The notes under the pieces are model-generated. The model saw only the letters and a program-made list of their open reading frames with translations, did not search any database and was not told the DNA's origin. From Magnetovibrio blakemorei (lineage in GTDB: Bacteria; Pseudomonadota; Alphaproteobacteria; Rhodospirillales; Magnetovibrionaceae), in the NCBI RefSeq assembly GCF_001746755.1, contig NZ_MCGG01000055.1, forward strand, positions 48,913 through 112,912: a stretch of 64,000 nt of DNA, read 5' to 3'. Numbering within the stretch: the first letter of the stretch is position 1; each line of letters begins with the position of its first letter. This document shows positions 47,978 to 56,356 of this stretch, piece by piece. A program made the position numbers and the translations under genes.

Positions 47978-48601
47978 CTAATTCAAAGACGCCAGCGAAA
48001 CTTCGCCCGCCCTTAAGCGAACGCGTGTTTGGGATTTAGCCTGTTCGCCTTGGCTCAGCTGCGTGGATGCAATTGGGTTTTTCTGCGTGTCATGTACGAA
48101 AAAGATATGCTGACCAATGCGCTTGGTTTTGACCATGCGTTCTGCCCACGTGGGTTTGACGTAAGTGGCATGATAAAACAACGCGCCGTGGGTTGGGTCG
48201 TCCATCTGCTGTTTGTCTTGATCAATCAAAGCCAAGCGTGCGATGCGTTGGGCGCTGTCCCACGCCTTGACGTCGTTGGGATCATCTTTTTTGCCGTCAC
48301 ACCACCACGAGAACTGACAGCGATTGCGCCGCTCACCGCCTTGACGAACGACCGCGCAGACATCGTTGGGGAACGCTTCGCTTTTGACCCGGTTCAACGT
48401 CACTGCCGCGACGGCCCGTTGCCCCAGTTCCGGCTCCGAGCGCGCTTCCCAATAGACATTAAGCGCAAGACAGCGTTGCGCCTCTAGATCAACAGACGGT
48501 GCCTCGAACTGAGTGCGGATATTTGCCGACGCAATCGACAACGTCACGACCACACCGATCACTGGTGCGACGAGAAAGGTAGGCAAACGGAACAACCGCA
48601 T
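47978..48601 (-). CDS. Cell wall hydrolase (SleB-like)
   Basis: The 207-residue protein has an N-terminal membrane or signal segment (FLVAPVIGVVVTLSIASA) and a Hydrolase_2/SleB-type domain at about 42-165. Visible signatures are CLALNVYWEARSEPELGQRAV with the catalytic Glu, and CQFSWWCDGK, FYHATYVKPTWA. Relatives cleave peptidoglycan, the best known being spore-cortex enzymes; in alphaproteobacteria they act in wall turnover. It converges with the c-di-GMP gene, leaving 10 bp. Confidence 0.88.
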   Translation of the reverse strand: MRLFRLPTFLVAPVIGVVVTLSIASANIRTQFEAPSVDLEAQRCLALNVYWEARSEPELGQRAVAAVTLNRVKSEAFPNDVCAVVRQGGERRNRCQFSWWCDGKKDDPNDVKAWDSAQRIARLALIDQDKQQMDDPTHGALFYHATYVKPTWAERMVKTKRIGQHIFFVHDTQKNPIASTQLSQGEQAKSQTRVRLRAGEVSLASLN

Positions 48602-48925
48602 GTCCTAAAACTCCATCTAATTTCCGGTCACAATGACCAGTTCAATTAACGGCCCAATTCTCAGCCACAGTGAGGCCATAAGCAAAAACTACATTAGTTT
48701 TATCTAATGTTTTAATCCCCCTTGTCTAGCCCTGATTAAACGCAGGCACACGCATTACGGCTAAGTCGTTGAAACACAATCGACAAAATACACATATAAA
48801 TACGTATTTTGGGCTTCTCACGGCCGAGAATTCCACCTTCACACCAAAAATCAGGAAAAAGCCCAAACGACGCAGTGAAAAACACCCGCGACAAAAGCAT
48901 CCAAATCCGCGCAAAAATGGGAATT
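48602..48925. other. Intergenic region without recognisable gene
   Basis: The 324 bp upstream of the wall hydrolase hold the promoter region of that gene and the 3' flank of the flavin reductase-like gene. Short frames on both strands (such as one of 60 residues) have basic or Cys-rich translations without a plausible ribosome site, and I do not regard them as genes. The stretch around 48770-48810 is locally AT-rich. Confidence 0.5.
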
Positions 48926-49456
48926 TTACGCCATGTTTGAATCCAGCTTAATCGTCTTGCCGTCGATCACAAACTTGCCATAGCCGTGATGGTGGATGGT
49001 TTTGGGGTTCTTTTGCTCCGGGTCGGTCCACGCCTTCACCACTTCAAGGACGAACAGATTGTAAGCGTTTACAAGGCGCGTATCGACCACTTTGCATTCG
49101 AGATTGGCGAAACACTCTTTGATCAAAGGCGCGGCCACTTCGTGGGCTGGAATCGGCGTCAGGGCAAAGCTTTCAAACTTATCGACATCGCGCCCGCTGC
49201 AATTGCCGACCTCAACGACCTTGGGTGCCAGCTCCACCGCCGGAATGGCGATCACGCATGCCTTGGTCGCACGCAACGCCCTGAAACTGTGATCGGCGTT
49301 ACTGACGACACAGGCCACCAGCGGGGGCGTGAACTCGACCATCATGTGCCAAGACATGGTCATGACATTGGCGCGCCCTTTGTGGGCGGTGCTCAGCAGC
49401 ACGACGGGCCCCGGCTCGAGCAATTGATAGACTTGAGAGAGAGGGAGGTCCTTCAT
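48926..49456 (-). CDS. Flavin reductase-like (FMN-binding split barrel) protein
   Basis: The ~176-residue product has the flavin reductase-like pattern: GPVVLLSTAHKGRANVMTMSW for the flavin phosphate, then EFTPPLVACVVS and FRALRATKACVIAI, and later LAPKVVEVGNCSGRDVDKF. Such proteins reduce or bind FMN. The ATG at 49456 lies about 10 bases after AGGAGG; a GTG three codons earlier is too near it. Natural partner unknown. Confidence 0.87.
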   Translation of the reverse strand: MKDLPLSQVYQLLEPGPVVLLSTAHKGRANVMTMSWHMMVEFTPPLVACVVSNADHSFRALRATKACVIAIPAVELAPKVVEVGNCSGRDVDKFESFALTPIPAHEVAAPLIKECFANLECKVVDTRLVNAYNLFVLEVVKAWTDPEQKNPKTIHHHGYGKFVIDGKTIKLDSNMA

Positions 49457-49557
49457 CGCATTCACGCCTCCTGACGATTTTGATAGGCTCCACGAGACGC
49501 AGAGCGTTCGAAAAAAGGGATCGTATCAAGGATATACCCTTTCGCGTCGGGCGCATA

Positions 49558-49596
49558 ACAAAGGCCGCATCCCCTTCCAGGGATGCGGCCTTTGTG
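49558..49596 (-). terminator. Hairpin after the O-acetylhomoserine sulfhydrylase gene
   Basis: A perfect 15-bp stem (49559-49573 with 49580-49594) and 6-base loop lies 19 bp after the metY stop. U tract after it is weak, so efficiency is uncertain. Confidence 0.65.
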
Positions 49597-49612
49597 TCGG
49601 GTGCGAAGGCGT

Positions 49613-50914
49613 TTAAGCCGACGTTGCCACCTTTAAGGCTTGGTCCAAATCGGCGATGATGTCGTCGATGTGCTCAATCCCGATGGACAGGCGCACGTAA
49701 CCATCCGTGACACCGCTGGCCAGTTGTTCTTCCGCATTCAACTGGGAATGCGTGGTGCTGGCCGGATGGATGGCCAGGGACCGGGCATCGCCGATGTTGG
49801 CGACGTGGTAGAACATTTTCAGCGCCTCGATAAAGGCACAGCCCGCTTTTTTGCCGCCTTTCAGCTCAAAGCCCATAAGGCCACTGTAGCCCCCTTTGAG
49901 ATACGCATCGGCACGACGTTTGTCTTCACCGCTTTGCAGACTGGGATAAATGACTTTGGTGACGTCCGCATGGGCATTCAGCCAATCGGCAACCTTGGCG
50001 GCATTTTCGCAATGGGCACGCATGCGCAACGGCAGCGTTTCCATACCTTGGATGATTTGAAACGCGTTGAACGGGCTCATGGCCGAACCGATGTCGCGCA
50101 GCAACGTGGTGCGGGCTTTGATGATATACGCCACCGGACCGATGGGTTTCACCGCATCCACCCACACCGCGCCGTGATAGCTGGGGTCGGGTGTGTTGAG
50201 GGCCGGTTGACGTGCAGCACCCGCACCTTCCCAATCGAACGCACCACTGTCGACAATGATGCCGCCAATCGAGGTGCCGTGACCGCCGATGAACTTGGTG
50301 CCGGAATACACAATCACCGCCGCACCGTGTTCAAACGGACGGCACAGGGTGGGAGCGGCGGTGTTGTCCATAATCAAAGGAATGCCAAATTCTTTACCGA
50401 TGTCGGCGACTTCCTTGATGGGGAAAACCCGCAGCTTGGGATTGGGCAAGGTTTCCGCGAAATACGCACGGGTGCGATCATCGGTCGCGGCGCGAAAGGC
50501 TTCCGGATCCTGGGGATCGACAAAGCGCACTTCGATGCCTTGATCTTTCAAGGTGTTGGCAAACAGGTTGTAGGTGCCGCCATACAGATCGGTGGAGCTC
50601 ACCACGTTGTCGCCAACTTTCGCCAAGTTCTGGATGGCCATCGCCGTCGCCGATTGACCCGATGACGTCGCCAGTGCCGCAACGCCGCCTTCCAAAGCGG
50701 CAACGCGCTTTTCCAGCACATCATTGGTCGGGTTCATGATGCGGGTGTAGATGTTACCCAGTTCCGATAACGAAAACAGATTTGCAGCGTGTTCCGTGCT
50801 GTCGAATTGATACGACGTGGTCTGATAAATGGGCACCGCGACTGAACCTGTCGTCGGATCGGCGCGCCAACCGGCGTGTAGGACCAAAGTTTCCGGATTT
50901 CTGCTGTCGGTCAT
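49613..50914 (-). CDS. metY: O-acetylhomoserine sulfhydrylase (PLP enzyme)
   Basis: This 433-residue Cys/Met metabolism PLP-dependent enzyme matches O-acetylhomoserine aminocarboxypropyltransferase, making homocysteine from O-acetylhomoserine and sulfide. Evidence is the N-terminus ETLVLHAGWRADPTTGSVAVP, the YQTTSYQFDSTEHAANLFSL segment typical of MetY, ATSSGQSATAMAI, and the PLP lysine in VYSGTKFIGGHGTSIGG. The ATG at 50914 has GGAGGAGG upstream. I looked for a SAM riboswitch in the 270-bp leader and did not find a convincing match. Confidence 0.94.
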   Translation of the reverse strand: MTDSRNPETLVLHAGWRADPTTGSVAVPIYQTTSYQFDSTEHAANLFSLSELGNIYTRIMNPTNDVLEKRVAALEGGVAALATSSGQSATAMAIQNLAKVGDNVVSSTDLYGGTYNLFANTLKDQGIEVRFVDPQDPEAFRAATDDRTRAYFAETLPNPKLRVFPIKEVADIGKEFGIPLIMDNTAAPTLCRPFEHGAAVIVYSGTKFIGGHGTSIGGIIVDSGAFDWEGAGAARQPALNTPDPSYHGAVWVDAVKPIGPVAYIIKARTTLLRDIGSAMSPFNAFQIIQGMETLPLRMRAHCENAAKVADWLNAHADVTKVIYPSLQSGEDKRRADAYLKGGYSGLMGFELKGGKKAGCAFIEALKMFYHVANIGDARSLAIHPASTTHSQLNAEEQLASGVTDGYVRLSIGIEHIDDIIADLDQALKVATSA

Positions 50915-51185
50915 AAAGACCTCCTCCCTATAAATAAACATGTAGACCAGCATTTGGGCCGATCCTGGCCGCCTTAAGGCCGAAAAAGTGCGAATATCCC
51001 CCAGGACATTGTCGACGGCGCAGCGCCAACGAGGCCTATTAAGCCCAGTTTAGCCGCCCCCTGCAAGCGCTGCCTGCATCGAAAGGGCTTTGACGAGATA
51101 GCTGTTTTCTACAGCGCTCAAATGGGGTACGTTCTGGGCACTGAAATCACTCAGATTCTCATAAAATTCCATAAAGAAGGCCCTT

Positions 51186-52193
51186 ATGAAAGTTCTTATC
51201 ACCGGCAGTGCAGGCTTTATCGGCAACCGCGTTTCGCAGCGCCTCCTTGAGCGCGGCGACCAAGTGGTCGGCATCGACAATATGAGCCCCTATTACGACG
51301 TTAAGCTCAAAGAAGCCCGCTTGGCGCAGGTTATAGATCATGAAAACTACGTCGAGGCGCGTATCGACTTGGCGGACCGCGACGCTGTGGCCAAGTTGTT
51401 TGAAGAGCATCGCCCCAACCGGGTGATCAATCTGGCCGCCCAAGCGGGCGTGCGCCATTCGCTGATCGCACCGCACGATTATGTAGACACCAACTTGGTG
51501 GGCTTTGTGAACATCTTGGAAGGCTGCCGTCACGCCAAGGTGGAACATTTCGTTTACGCGTCGTCCAGTTCCGTTTACGGCACCAACACCGATATGCCGT
51601 TTTCGGTCGCTGACAAGGTCGATCACCCCATCAGCCTGTACGCCGCCTCCAAGCGCGCCAATGAACTGATGGCCCACACCTATTCGCACCTGTTTGAAAT
51701 CCCCTCCACGGGATTGCGGTTCTTCACCGTTTACGGCCCTTGGGGTCGTCCCGACATGGCGTTGTTTTTGTTCACCAAAGCGATTTTGGCGGGCGAGCCC
51801 ATTGATGTATTCAACAACGGCGAAATGTCGCGTTCCTTCACCTATATCGACGATATTGTCGAAGGCGTGATCCGGGTGCTCGACACACCGCCTTCAGGCC
51901 CCACCGCCACGCCTGAAACCGAGGCCCCCGCCAACAGCAAGACCGCACCGTTCCGCGTTTTCAACATCGGGTCGGACGAAGCCGTCAGCTTGATGCGCTA
52001 CATCGAAGTGCTGGAAGAAAATCTGGGCCGCAAAGCGATCAAAAACATGTTGCCGATGCAACCCGGTGACGTGGCTTCCACATGGGCGGACGTGGGTGAT
52101 TTGAAAGCGACCGTCGGCTATGAGCCCACCACCACGGTCGAAGACGGCGTGAAGCGCTTTGTCGAATGGTATAAAGACTACTACGGCGTTTAA
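51186..52193 (+). CDS. UDP-glucuronate 4-epimerase-like NAD-dependent epimerase
   Basis: This 335-residue SDR-family enzyme has the NAD loop GSAGFIGNRVSQ, IDNMSPYYDVKLKEARL (a hallmark of UDP-glucuronate 4-epimerases), NLAAQAGVRHSL, and the catalytic YAASKRANE (YxxxK). It would convert UDP-glucuronate to UDP-galacturonate for surface polysaccharide. A glycosyltransferase follows 24 bp downstream on the same strand, fitting an envelope polysaccharide role. The Pro/Thr/Ala-rich loop near residues 236-255 is an insertion of uncertain meaning. Confidence 0.9.
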   Translation: MKVLITGSAGFIGNRVSQRLLERGDQVVGIDNMSPYYDVKLKEARLAQVIDHENYVEARIDLADRDAVAKLFEEHRPNRVINLAAQAGVRHSLIAPHDYVDTNLVGFVNILEGCRHAKVEHFVYASSSSVYGTNTDMPFSVADKVDHPISLYAASKRANELMAHTYSHLFEIPSTGLRFFTVYGPWGRPDMALFLFTKAILAGEPIDVFNNGEMSRSFTYIDDIVEGVIRVLDTPPSGPTATPETEAPANSKTAPFRVFNIGSDEAVSLMRYIEVLEENLGRKAIKNMLPMQPGDVASTWADVGDLKATVGYEPTTTVEDGVKRFVEWYKDYYGV

Positions 52194-52217
52194 GACCCAA
52201 GCGGCAAGGGGAGCAAA

Positions 52218-53357
52218 ATGCCCAAACTGCTGTTCACGGTGACCGAGGACTGGGCGTTTTGGTCGCACCGACTGCCCAGTGCCTTTGCCGCGCGGGATGC
52301 GGGCTATGACGTGGTGGTCGCCGCGCGCATGGCGAACCATCGCCAACGCATCGAAGCGTTGGGCTTTCGCACCGTCAACTGGGCAATCAAACGTGAAAGC
52401 CAAAACCCGTTCAGCGAGCTCGCGGCGCTTTTCGATTTGATCCGCATTTACCGCCTTGAGCGACCCGATGTCAGCTATCACGTCGCGCTGAAATCCATTC
52501 TCTATGGCTCCATTGCGGCGCGCATCGCCAAAGTCGGCGCGACGGTTAACTTGTTTTCCGGCTTAGGCATCGTGTTTATTTCTCAAGCGCCAAAGTTCCG
52601 CCTGATCCGCGCTTTGGTGACGCCCCTGTTGCGCTGGGCTTTAAAGCCCGCCCGCACACGGCTTCAAGTGCAAAACTCTGATGATCGTGCTTTGCTCAAT
52701 AGCTTGGGCGTCTCAACCCCTGAACGCACCGACTTGGTGCCCGGTTCAGGCCTGGACATCGAAAACTTCCCCGAAACGCCTGAGCCGCCAATTCGTCTGC
52801 CCCAAAGCCCGCCCGTCGCCGTCCTGGTGGCGCGCATGTTGTGGGACAAGGGCATTGGTGAGTTGGTCCAGGCGGCACACATTTTGAAACAACGCGGCGT
52901 CCCTTTGCGCCTTGTTTTGGTGGGCAACCCGGACCCGGCCAATCCGGCCTCCATCCCAGAAGCCCAGTTGAAGGCTTGGCAGGACGAGGGCCTGTTGGAA
53001 TGGTGGGGACGGCGCGAAGACGTGGCCGACATTTTGGCCCAATCGCACATTGCCGTGCTGCCGTCGTACAGAGAAGGCATGCCGCGCAGTCTATTGGAAG
53101 CGGCCAGCATCGGTCGGCCTTTGGTGGCGTTTGACGCTGTGGGCTGTCGCGATTTGATCCGCAGTGGTGAAAATGGCGTCTTGGTGCCGTTCAAAGATGT
53201 CCCAGCCTTGGCCGACGCATTGGAAACCCTGGCCACAGACGCCCCGCTACGCCTGCGTTTGGGACACCAAGCGCGCTTGGATATCGAGCGCACCTACAGC
53301 GCCGACGCCATCCGCGCCCATATCGCCCATATCCTCACGTCCCTCAAACCCAAATAA
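52218..53357 (+). CDS. Glycosyltransferase family 4 protein
   Basis: The 379-residue protein has a GT-B fold. The N-terminal domain begins LLFTVTEDWAFWSHRLP (the pattern of GT4 family bacillosamine-like or PglA-type enzymes), and the C-terminal domain contains VAVLVARMLWDKGIGELVQA and the nucleotide-sugar segment LPSYREGMPRSLLEAASIGRPLVAFD. It likely transfers a sugar to a lipid carrier or polysaccharide in the cytosol. It forms a probable operon with the epimerase. Sugar and acceptor unknown. Confidence 0.9.
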   Translation: MPKLLFTVTEDWAFWSHRLPSAFAARDAGYDVVVAARMANHRQRIEALGFRTVNWAIKRESQNPFSELAALFDLIRIYRLERPDVSYHVALKSILYGSIAARIAKVGATVNLFSGLGIVFISQAPKFRLIRALVTPLLRWALKPARTRLQVQNSDDRALLNSLGVSTPERTDLVPGSGLDIENFPETPEPPIRLPQSPPVAVLVARMLWDKGIGELVQAAHILKQRGVPLRLVLVGNPDPANPASIPEAQLKAWQDEGLLEWWGRREDVADILAQSHIAVLPSYREGMPRSLLEAASIGRPLVAFDAVGCRDLIRSGENGVLVPFKDVPALADALETLATDAPLRLRLGHQARLDIERTYSADAIRAHIAHILTSLKPK

Positions 53358-53467
53358 TTGGTTCACAACACGCCCCGTCCGGCGTCCATCTCTCAGGTAC
53401 CGTAAAGTTTAATGGACAAGACCATTAAGCGCGTGAGCCGGGTTGCCGATACAAGGGGAGAACGGAC

Positions 53468-53848
53468 ATGACTGACGACACTGTTATAAACGCCGAAGAT
53501 CCGTTGCCGTCGGATGCCGTCGCCAAAGAGGCCGGCTTGGTGGTCGGCGAAGGCGAGGCGGTTGAATGCCTCACCAACGCGTTTGAACGCTACATTCAAA
53601 ATTACCAAGACAGTTGGCAGAAAGATTGGCAAGACGGCATTACCGCCTTCGAGCAAGAAGTCGAGACCTGGCAAAACAGCATCGCCGCCCTCGAAACACC
53701 GTTACTGATCACTCCCCCTGTTGCCTCCCCTTCAGGCTCGGCAAAACCGGCGCCAAAACCAGTAACAACACCAGCGCCTATACCAACGCCTGATCCAGCG
53801 CCTGATCCAGCGCCCAAGAAAAAAACGCCGCCGCCGTCCGGAACCTAA
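53468..53848 (+). CDS. R-body locus protein, Pro-rich tail (126 aa)
   Basis: I do not recognise a family. The N-terminal ~75 residues are acidic and amphipathic (GEAVECLTNAFERYIQNYQDSW; QDGITAFEQEVETWQNSIAAL), suggesting helical pairing. The C-terminal ~45 are Pro/Ala/Thr/Lys-rich with repeated P-x-P-x elements. A clear AAGGGGAG site precedes the ATG. It is the first of three genes read together on the plus strand, directly beside the sigma factor and reb genes, so an R-body accessory or structural role is inferred by position only. Confidence 0.7.
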   Translation: MTDDTVINAEDPLPSDAVAKEAGLVVGEGEAVECLTNAFERYIQNYQDSWQKDWQDGITAFEQEVETWQNSIAALETPLLITPPVASPSGSAKPAPKPVTTPAPIPTPDPAPDPAPKKKTPPPSGT

Positions 53849-53851
53849 ACG

Positions 53852-54133
53852 ATGGCTGACAAGACGACGAAGCCAGAAATGGATGATTTGGTGAATTCGA
53901 TTGTCGGATCGATCCAGATGACCAGCGCCATTCAAACGGCTGTGCAAACGCAACTCGAAGGCGCATTGAACGCCGCCGCCACCGTCACTGCAGATCTGGT
54001 CAAGAGCAACGTCAGCAATCCCCAATTGGCAGAAGAAAATCTCAAGATCCAAAAGGCCGTAATTGATCTGACCCTCACATCTATCAAGGCTTTAGGCCCC
54101 AAACCAACGCCATCGTCCGGATCTGACACGTAA
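53852..54133 (+). CDS. R-body locus small protein (93 aa)
   Basis: This 93-residue, Ala/Thr/Val-rich protein (DDLVNSIVGSIQMTSAIQTAVQTQ, then NAAATVTADLVKSNVSNPQ) is likely helical, with a Pro/Ser end. RebB-like composition (Ala, Gln, Thr, Val) is noted, but I do not see the conserved ITDAVTQ-N core, so I do not call it RebB. It starts 3 bp after the upstream stop and the next gene begins 12 bp later, so the three are co-transcribed. Confidence 0.7.
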   Translation: MADKTTKPEMDDLVNSIVGSIQMTSAIQTAVQTQLEGALNAAATVTADLVKSNVSNPQLAEENLKIQKAVIDLTLTSIKALGPKPTPSSGSDT

Positions 54134-54145
54134 GGAAGCGCCGTC

Positions 54146-54925
54146 ATGAGCCCCCAACAGCAGCAGCCTGCTCCCGCACCGACCTCCCCCATTGAAGGCG
54201 GTCCCGAAATCGCTATTCCACACACGGCGATCCCGCATTTGGGAACGTCACAGGCACAGGTCACCAACCCCACCACATCGCCCGATGGAACCATAACGCC
54301 GCCGAAGGTTGCCCCGCGCACGGTCACGGTTGAAATGCCGCCCCTTCCCCAAGGCGTCACCCAAGACGCCATCAACAGCGCCATCAAACAGGTGGAGCAA
54401 ACCGGCAGCACTGAAGGCATTCCCCCTGAAGTTCTTGGCGCGGCGTGCGCCCAGCTTGAAGCCCAAGCCAAAGCGCAGGGCATCGATCTGACGCAAACGT
54501 CACCCCAAGAAGCCCCCCCGCCGCCTGGCCCCAGCAACTATGTTGAAGCCGCCGTGCTGGACAAAAAGAGCGTCATGGACGGCTTCAGCGCACAACGCGA
54601 TCGGATGAAATCCGCCGTCTCCGATCAACGCGATGCCATGCAACAACCATACAAGGACGCCCTTCTCAAAGCGGGGCAAACGTCTCCTGCAGACACCCTT
54701 GGGTCACGCTCTCTTTCCCCCGAAGTGATCGGCGAACTGGCCTCAATGGCAAAGGACCTTGATCCGGCCACCATGGCCATCATCAACGCGGTCAGCGCCA
54801 TGAGCAACAACCCCTCAATCCTCAACAGCGTGATGTGGATTGAAATCATTCGCTCGATCCGGCGCTTGATCGCCGACGAAGCCCGCAAACAACTCCAACT
54901 CATGCTCAATCCCAATTCGGTGTGA
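54146..54925 (+). CDS. R-body locus protein, Pro/Gln-rich (259 aa)
   Basis: The 259-residue protein begins MSPQQQQPAPAPTSPIEG. It has a Pro/Thr-rich low-complexity half (1-80), a helical stretch with Gln/Ala (QDAINSAIKQVEQTGSTEGI and VLGAACAQLEAQAKAQG), a charged region (FSAQRDRMKSAVSDQRDAMQ), and a conserved-looking C-terminus (DLDPATMAIINAVSAMSNNP; IEIIRSIRRLIADEARKQLQ). No known domain. It ends the three-gene plus-strand unit beside the sigma factor. It could be an R-body structural or assembly component, by context. Confidence 0.7.
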   Translation: MSPQQQQPAPAPTSPIEGGPEIAIPHTAIPHLGTSQAQVTNPTTSPDGTITPPKVAPRTVTVEMPPLPQGVTQDAINSAIKQVEQTGSTEGIPPEVLGAACAQLEAQAKAQGIDLTQTSPQEAPPPPGPSNYVEAAVLDKKSVMDGFSAQRDRMKSAVSDQRDAMQQPYKDALLKAGQTSPADTLGSRSLSPEVIGELASMAKDLDPATMAIINAVSAMSNNPSILNSVMWIEIIRSIRRLIADEARKQLQLMLNPNSV

Positions 54926-55233
54926 CTGAACACCTAGCCTCTCCCACAAGGTATACGCCCCTTAACCTTGATCACCGGGACCATTTTTCCAAAAAATACA
55001 CTCATAACGAGCGTTTTATTCACCTATTCGCAATGTTCGTGGTGCACCCTCAACATGTGTTGCCCCGCGGCGCCACCAAAGACAACACAACCCTTAATAC
55101 ATTAAATGCGTTGAGCTGACATTTTTATCCTCACAAAACACAAAGCTCGCGCGTCATTAAGGACAAGGTTGCTCCAATCACTTCAAAAATACGCACAACC
55201 TTAAGAAACAAAACAGGGCATCAGCAGGGAGGA

Positions 55234-55341
55234 ATGCGCGACCCAGATGAACAACTTATGCATGCACATAATAAATGTTCATTTTGCATGCATCATGGCG
55301 CAAATGGCAGCGGTGCCTCATCCGGGAAAGCGCGTATGTAA
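55234..55341 (+). CDS. Possible 35-codon leader ORF before the sigma factor
   Basis: An ATG at 55234 opens a 35-residue frame ending 3 bp before the sigma factor ATG. It contains two Cys (KCSFCMHHG) and a Gly/Ser-rich end. AGGGAGGA lies right in front, but too near for an ideal ribosome site. The sigma factor has no good ribosome site of its own, so translational coupling would make sense. Alternatively it is spurious. Treat as tentative. Confidence 0.35.
   Translation: MRDPDEQLMHAHNKCSFCMHHGANGSGASSGKARM
55258..55293. repeat. Inverted repeat upstream of the R-body sigma factor
   Basis: ATGCATGCA at 55258-55266 and TGCATGCAT at 55285-55293 form a perfect 9-bp inverted repeat with an 18-base spacer, about 50-90 bp before the sigma factor start. 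It could be a regulator-binding site or an RNA hairpin; it overlaps the 35-codon frame. Confidence 0.6.
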
Positions 55342-55344
55342 TCA

Positions 55345-56232
55345 ATGGGGTTTTTTAAAATTCATGGACATCCGGGATTTCGCACCAGCGGAACGCGGCC
55401 AGTGCGCGACAATAATGAGCACGACGAAAACGCGCACGACGAAAGCGCACACCCAGAAACTTTAAACAACGCCATTACCGAGGTTCCGGGGCCAGGGACA
55501 CCGCGACAATCCCGCAGGAAACAACGCCTCTCCCCGGCGGCGGTGATTGCAAGGTCCCTGGCGCCGGACGCCGCCCACCTTTCCCCGGCCGACATCATTG
55601 CCCGATCGATGCACAGCGCCTTTGGCCTGCCGGATCGTCATGCGCAATTGGCTTCCCCCGTTCGCACACAAAATGCGCTGCCCCCGTCGCCCCCCCCGCC
55701 CGTATCAGAGCCGGAGCCCTTTGCACAATTCTGGAATGTCTGGATGCAGCATCACGACTACCTGTTCAAACAGAGCTTGCGCTTTATGTCGGGCAATATG
55801 GCCGATGCCGAAGACGCGCTGAGCCAAGCCATGCTCAAGGGATCACAGTATTTTGACGCAGAATCAATTCGCAACGAACGAGCCTGGCTGACCCGCTTGG
55901 TGCACAATGCCTGCATGGATCAACACCGTTCACACAAGCGTCAAGCCCGCTTCGGCGATGAGATCGACGGCGATGACCCGGACCAGGCCCCCAACGTCAC
56001 CCCACGACCCATGCGCTCTCCTGACGAAGCGTTGACCATGCGCCAGACCTTTGATCATCTCGAAGATCAACTGCTTTCGCTGCCCGTATCGCTCTTGGAA
56101 CCGTTGCTGTTGCGCGTGGTCGAAGAAAAATCCTACGAAGAAATCGCCGGCAAGATGGGGCTGTCCAACTGTGCCGTGCGCAAACGCATCCAGCTGGCGC
56201 GCGATCGCCTCAAGCAAGCGAACATTCCCTAA
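55345..56232 (+). CDS. ECF-like sigma-70 family factor of the R-body locus
   Basis: The 295-residue protein has sigma regions 2 (about 130-200: FWNVWMQHHDYLFKQSLRFM, NMADAEDALSQAMLKG, WLTRLVHNACMDQHR) and 4 (about 235-292: LEDQLLSLPVSLLEPLLLRVVEE, SYEEIAGKMGLSNCAVRKRIQ). The ~125-residue N-terminal extension is Pro/Ala/Ser-rich and contains two LSPA-IIARS-like repeats (LSPAAVIARSLA and LSPADIIARSMH), which is unusual for the ECF class. Sigma factors beside reb genes are known in R-body loci, so it likely drives the reb promoters. The start is uncertain; no ribosome site is obvious. Confidence 0.85.
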   Translation: MGFFKIHGHPGFRTSGTRPVRDNNEHDENAHDESAHPETLNNAITEVPGPGTPRQSRRKQRLSPAAVIARSLAPDAAHLSPADIIARSMHSAFGLPDRHAQLASPVRTQNALPPSPPPPVSEPEPFAQFWNVWMQHHDYLFKQSLRFMSGNMADAEDALSQAMLKGSQYFDAESIRNERAWLTRLVHNACMDQHRSHKRQARFGDEIDGDDPDQAPNVTPRPMRSPDEALTMRQTFDHLEDQLLSLPVSLLEPLLLRVVEEKSYEEIAGKMGLSNCAVRKRIQLARDRLKQANIP

Positions 56233-56297
56233 CACACCTCTCCCCCGATCGCCTCCCCTTGCCGCCTGCATTCAACACGACACAGCCAGCCCCACAA

Positions 56298-56330
56298 AAA
56301 AAAGGCCGCCTAACTTGGCGGCCTTTAAGT
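56298..56330 (-). terminator. Terminator for the last reb gene and sigma factor
   Basis: A 10-bp stem (56301-56310 with 56317-56326) and a 6-base loop lies between the sigma factor stop and the final reb gene. The plus-strand A run 56295-56303 gives a good minus-strand U tract, so it serves the reb genes chiefly. Confidence 0.8.
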
Positions 56331-56356
56331 TGATTGGCGCGGGCGAAAAAAGGCGG

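Larger units (their letters stand above)
54926..55344. other. Intergenic region upstream of the R-body sigma factor
   Basis: This 419-bp region separates the three-gene unit from the sigma factor. It is AT-richer than its neighbours. It contains a possible 35-codon ORF at 55234-55341 and a 9-bp inverted repeat (55258-55266 with 55285-55293), both listed separately. No other gene was found. The promoter of the sigma factor probably lies here, but no consensus boxes are convincing. Confidence 0.6.

Noticed and set aside
48726..48951. Two small frames of about 60 codons in the 48.6-48.9 kb gap
   Set aside because: No ribosome site, no domain, and one runs into the 3' end of the flavin reductase-like gene.
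49640..50665. 341-codon frame opposite metY
   Set aside because: Antisense shadow of a certain PLP enzyme gene.
50915..51185. SAM or SAH riboswitch in the metY leader
   Set aside because: I compared the minus-strand leader by eye with SAM-II and SAH patterns; the conserved core was not present. A covariance-model search would settle it.
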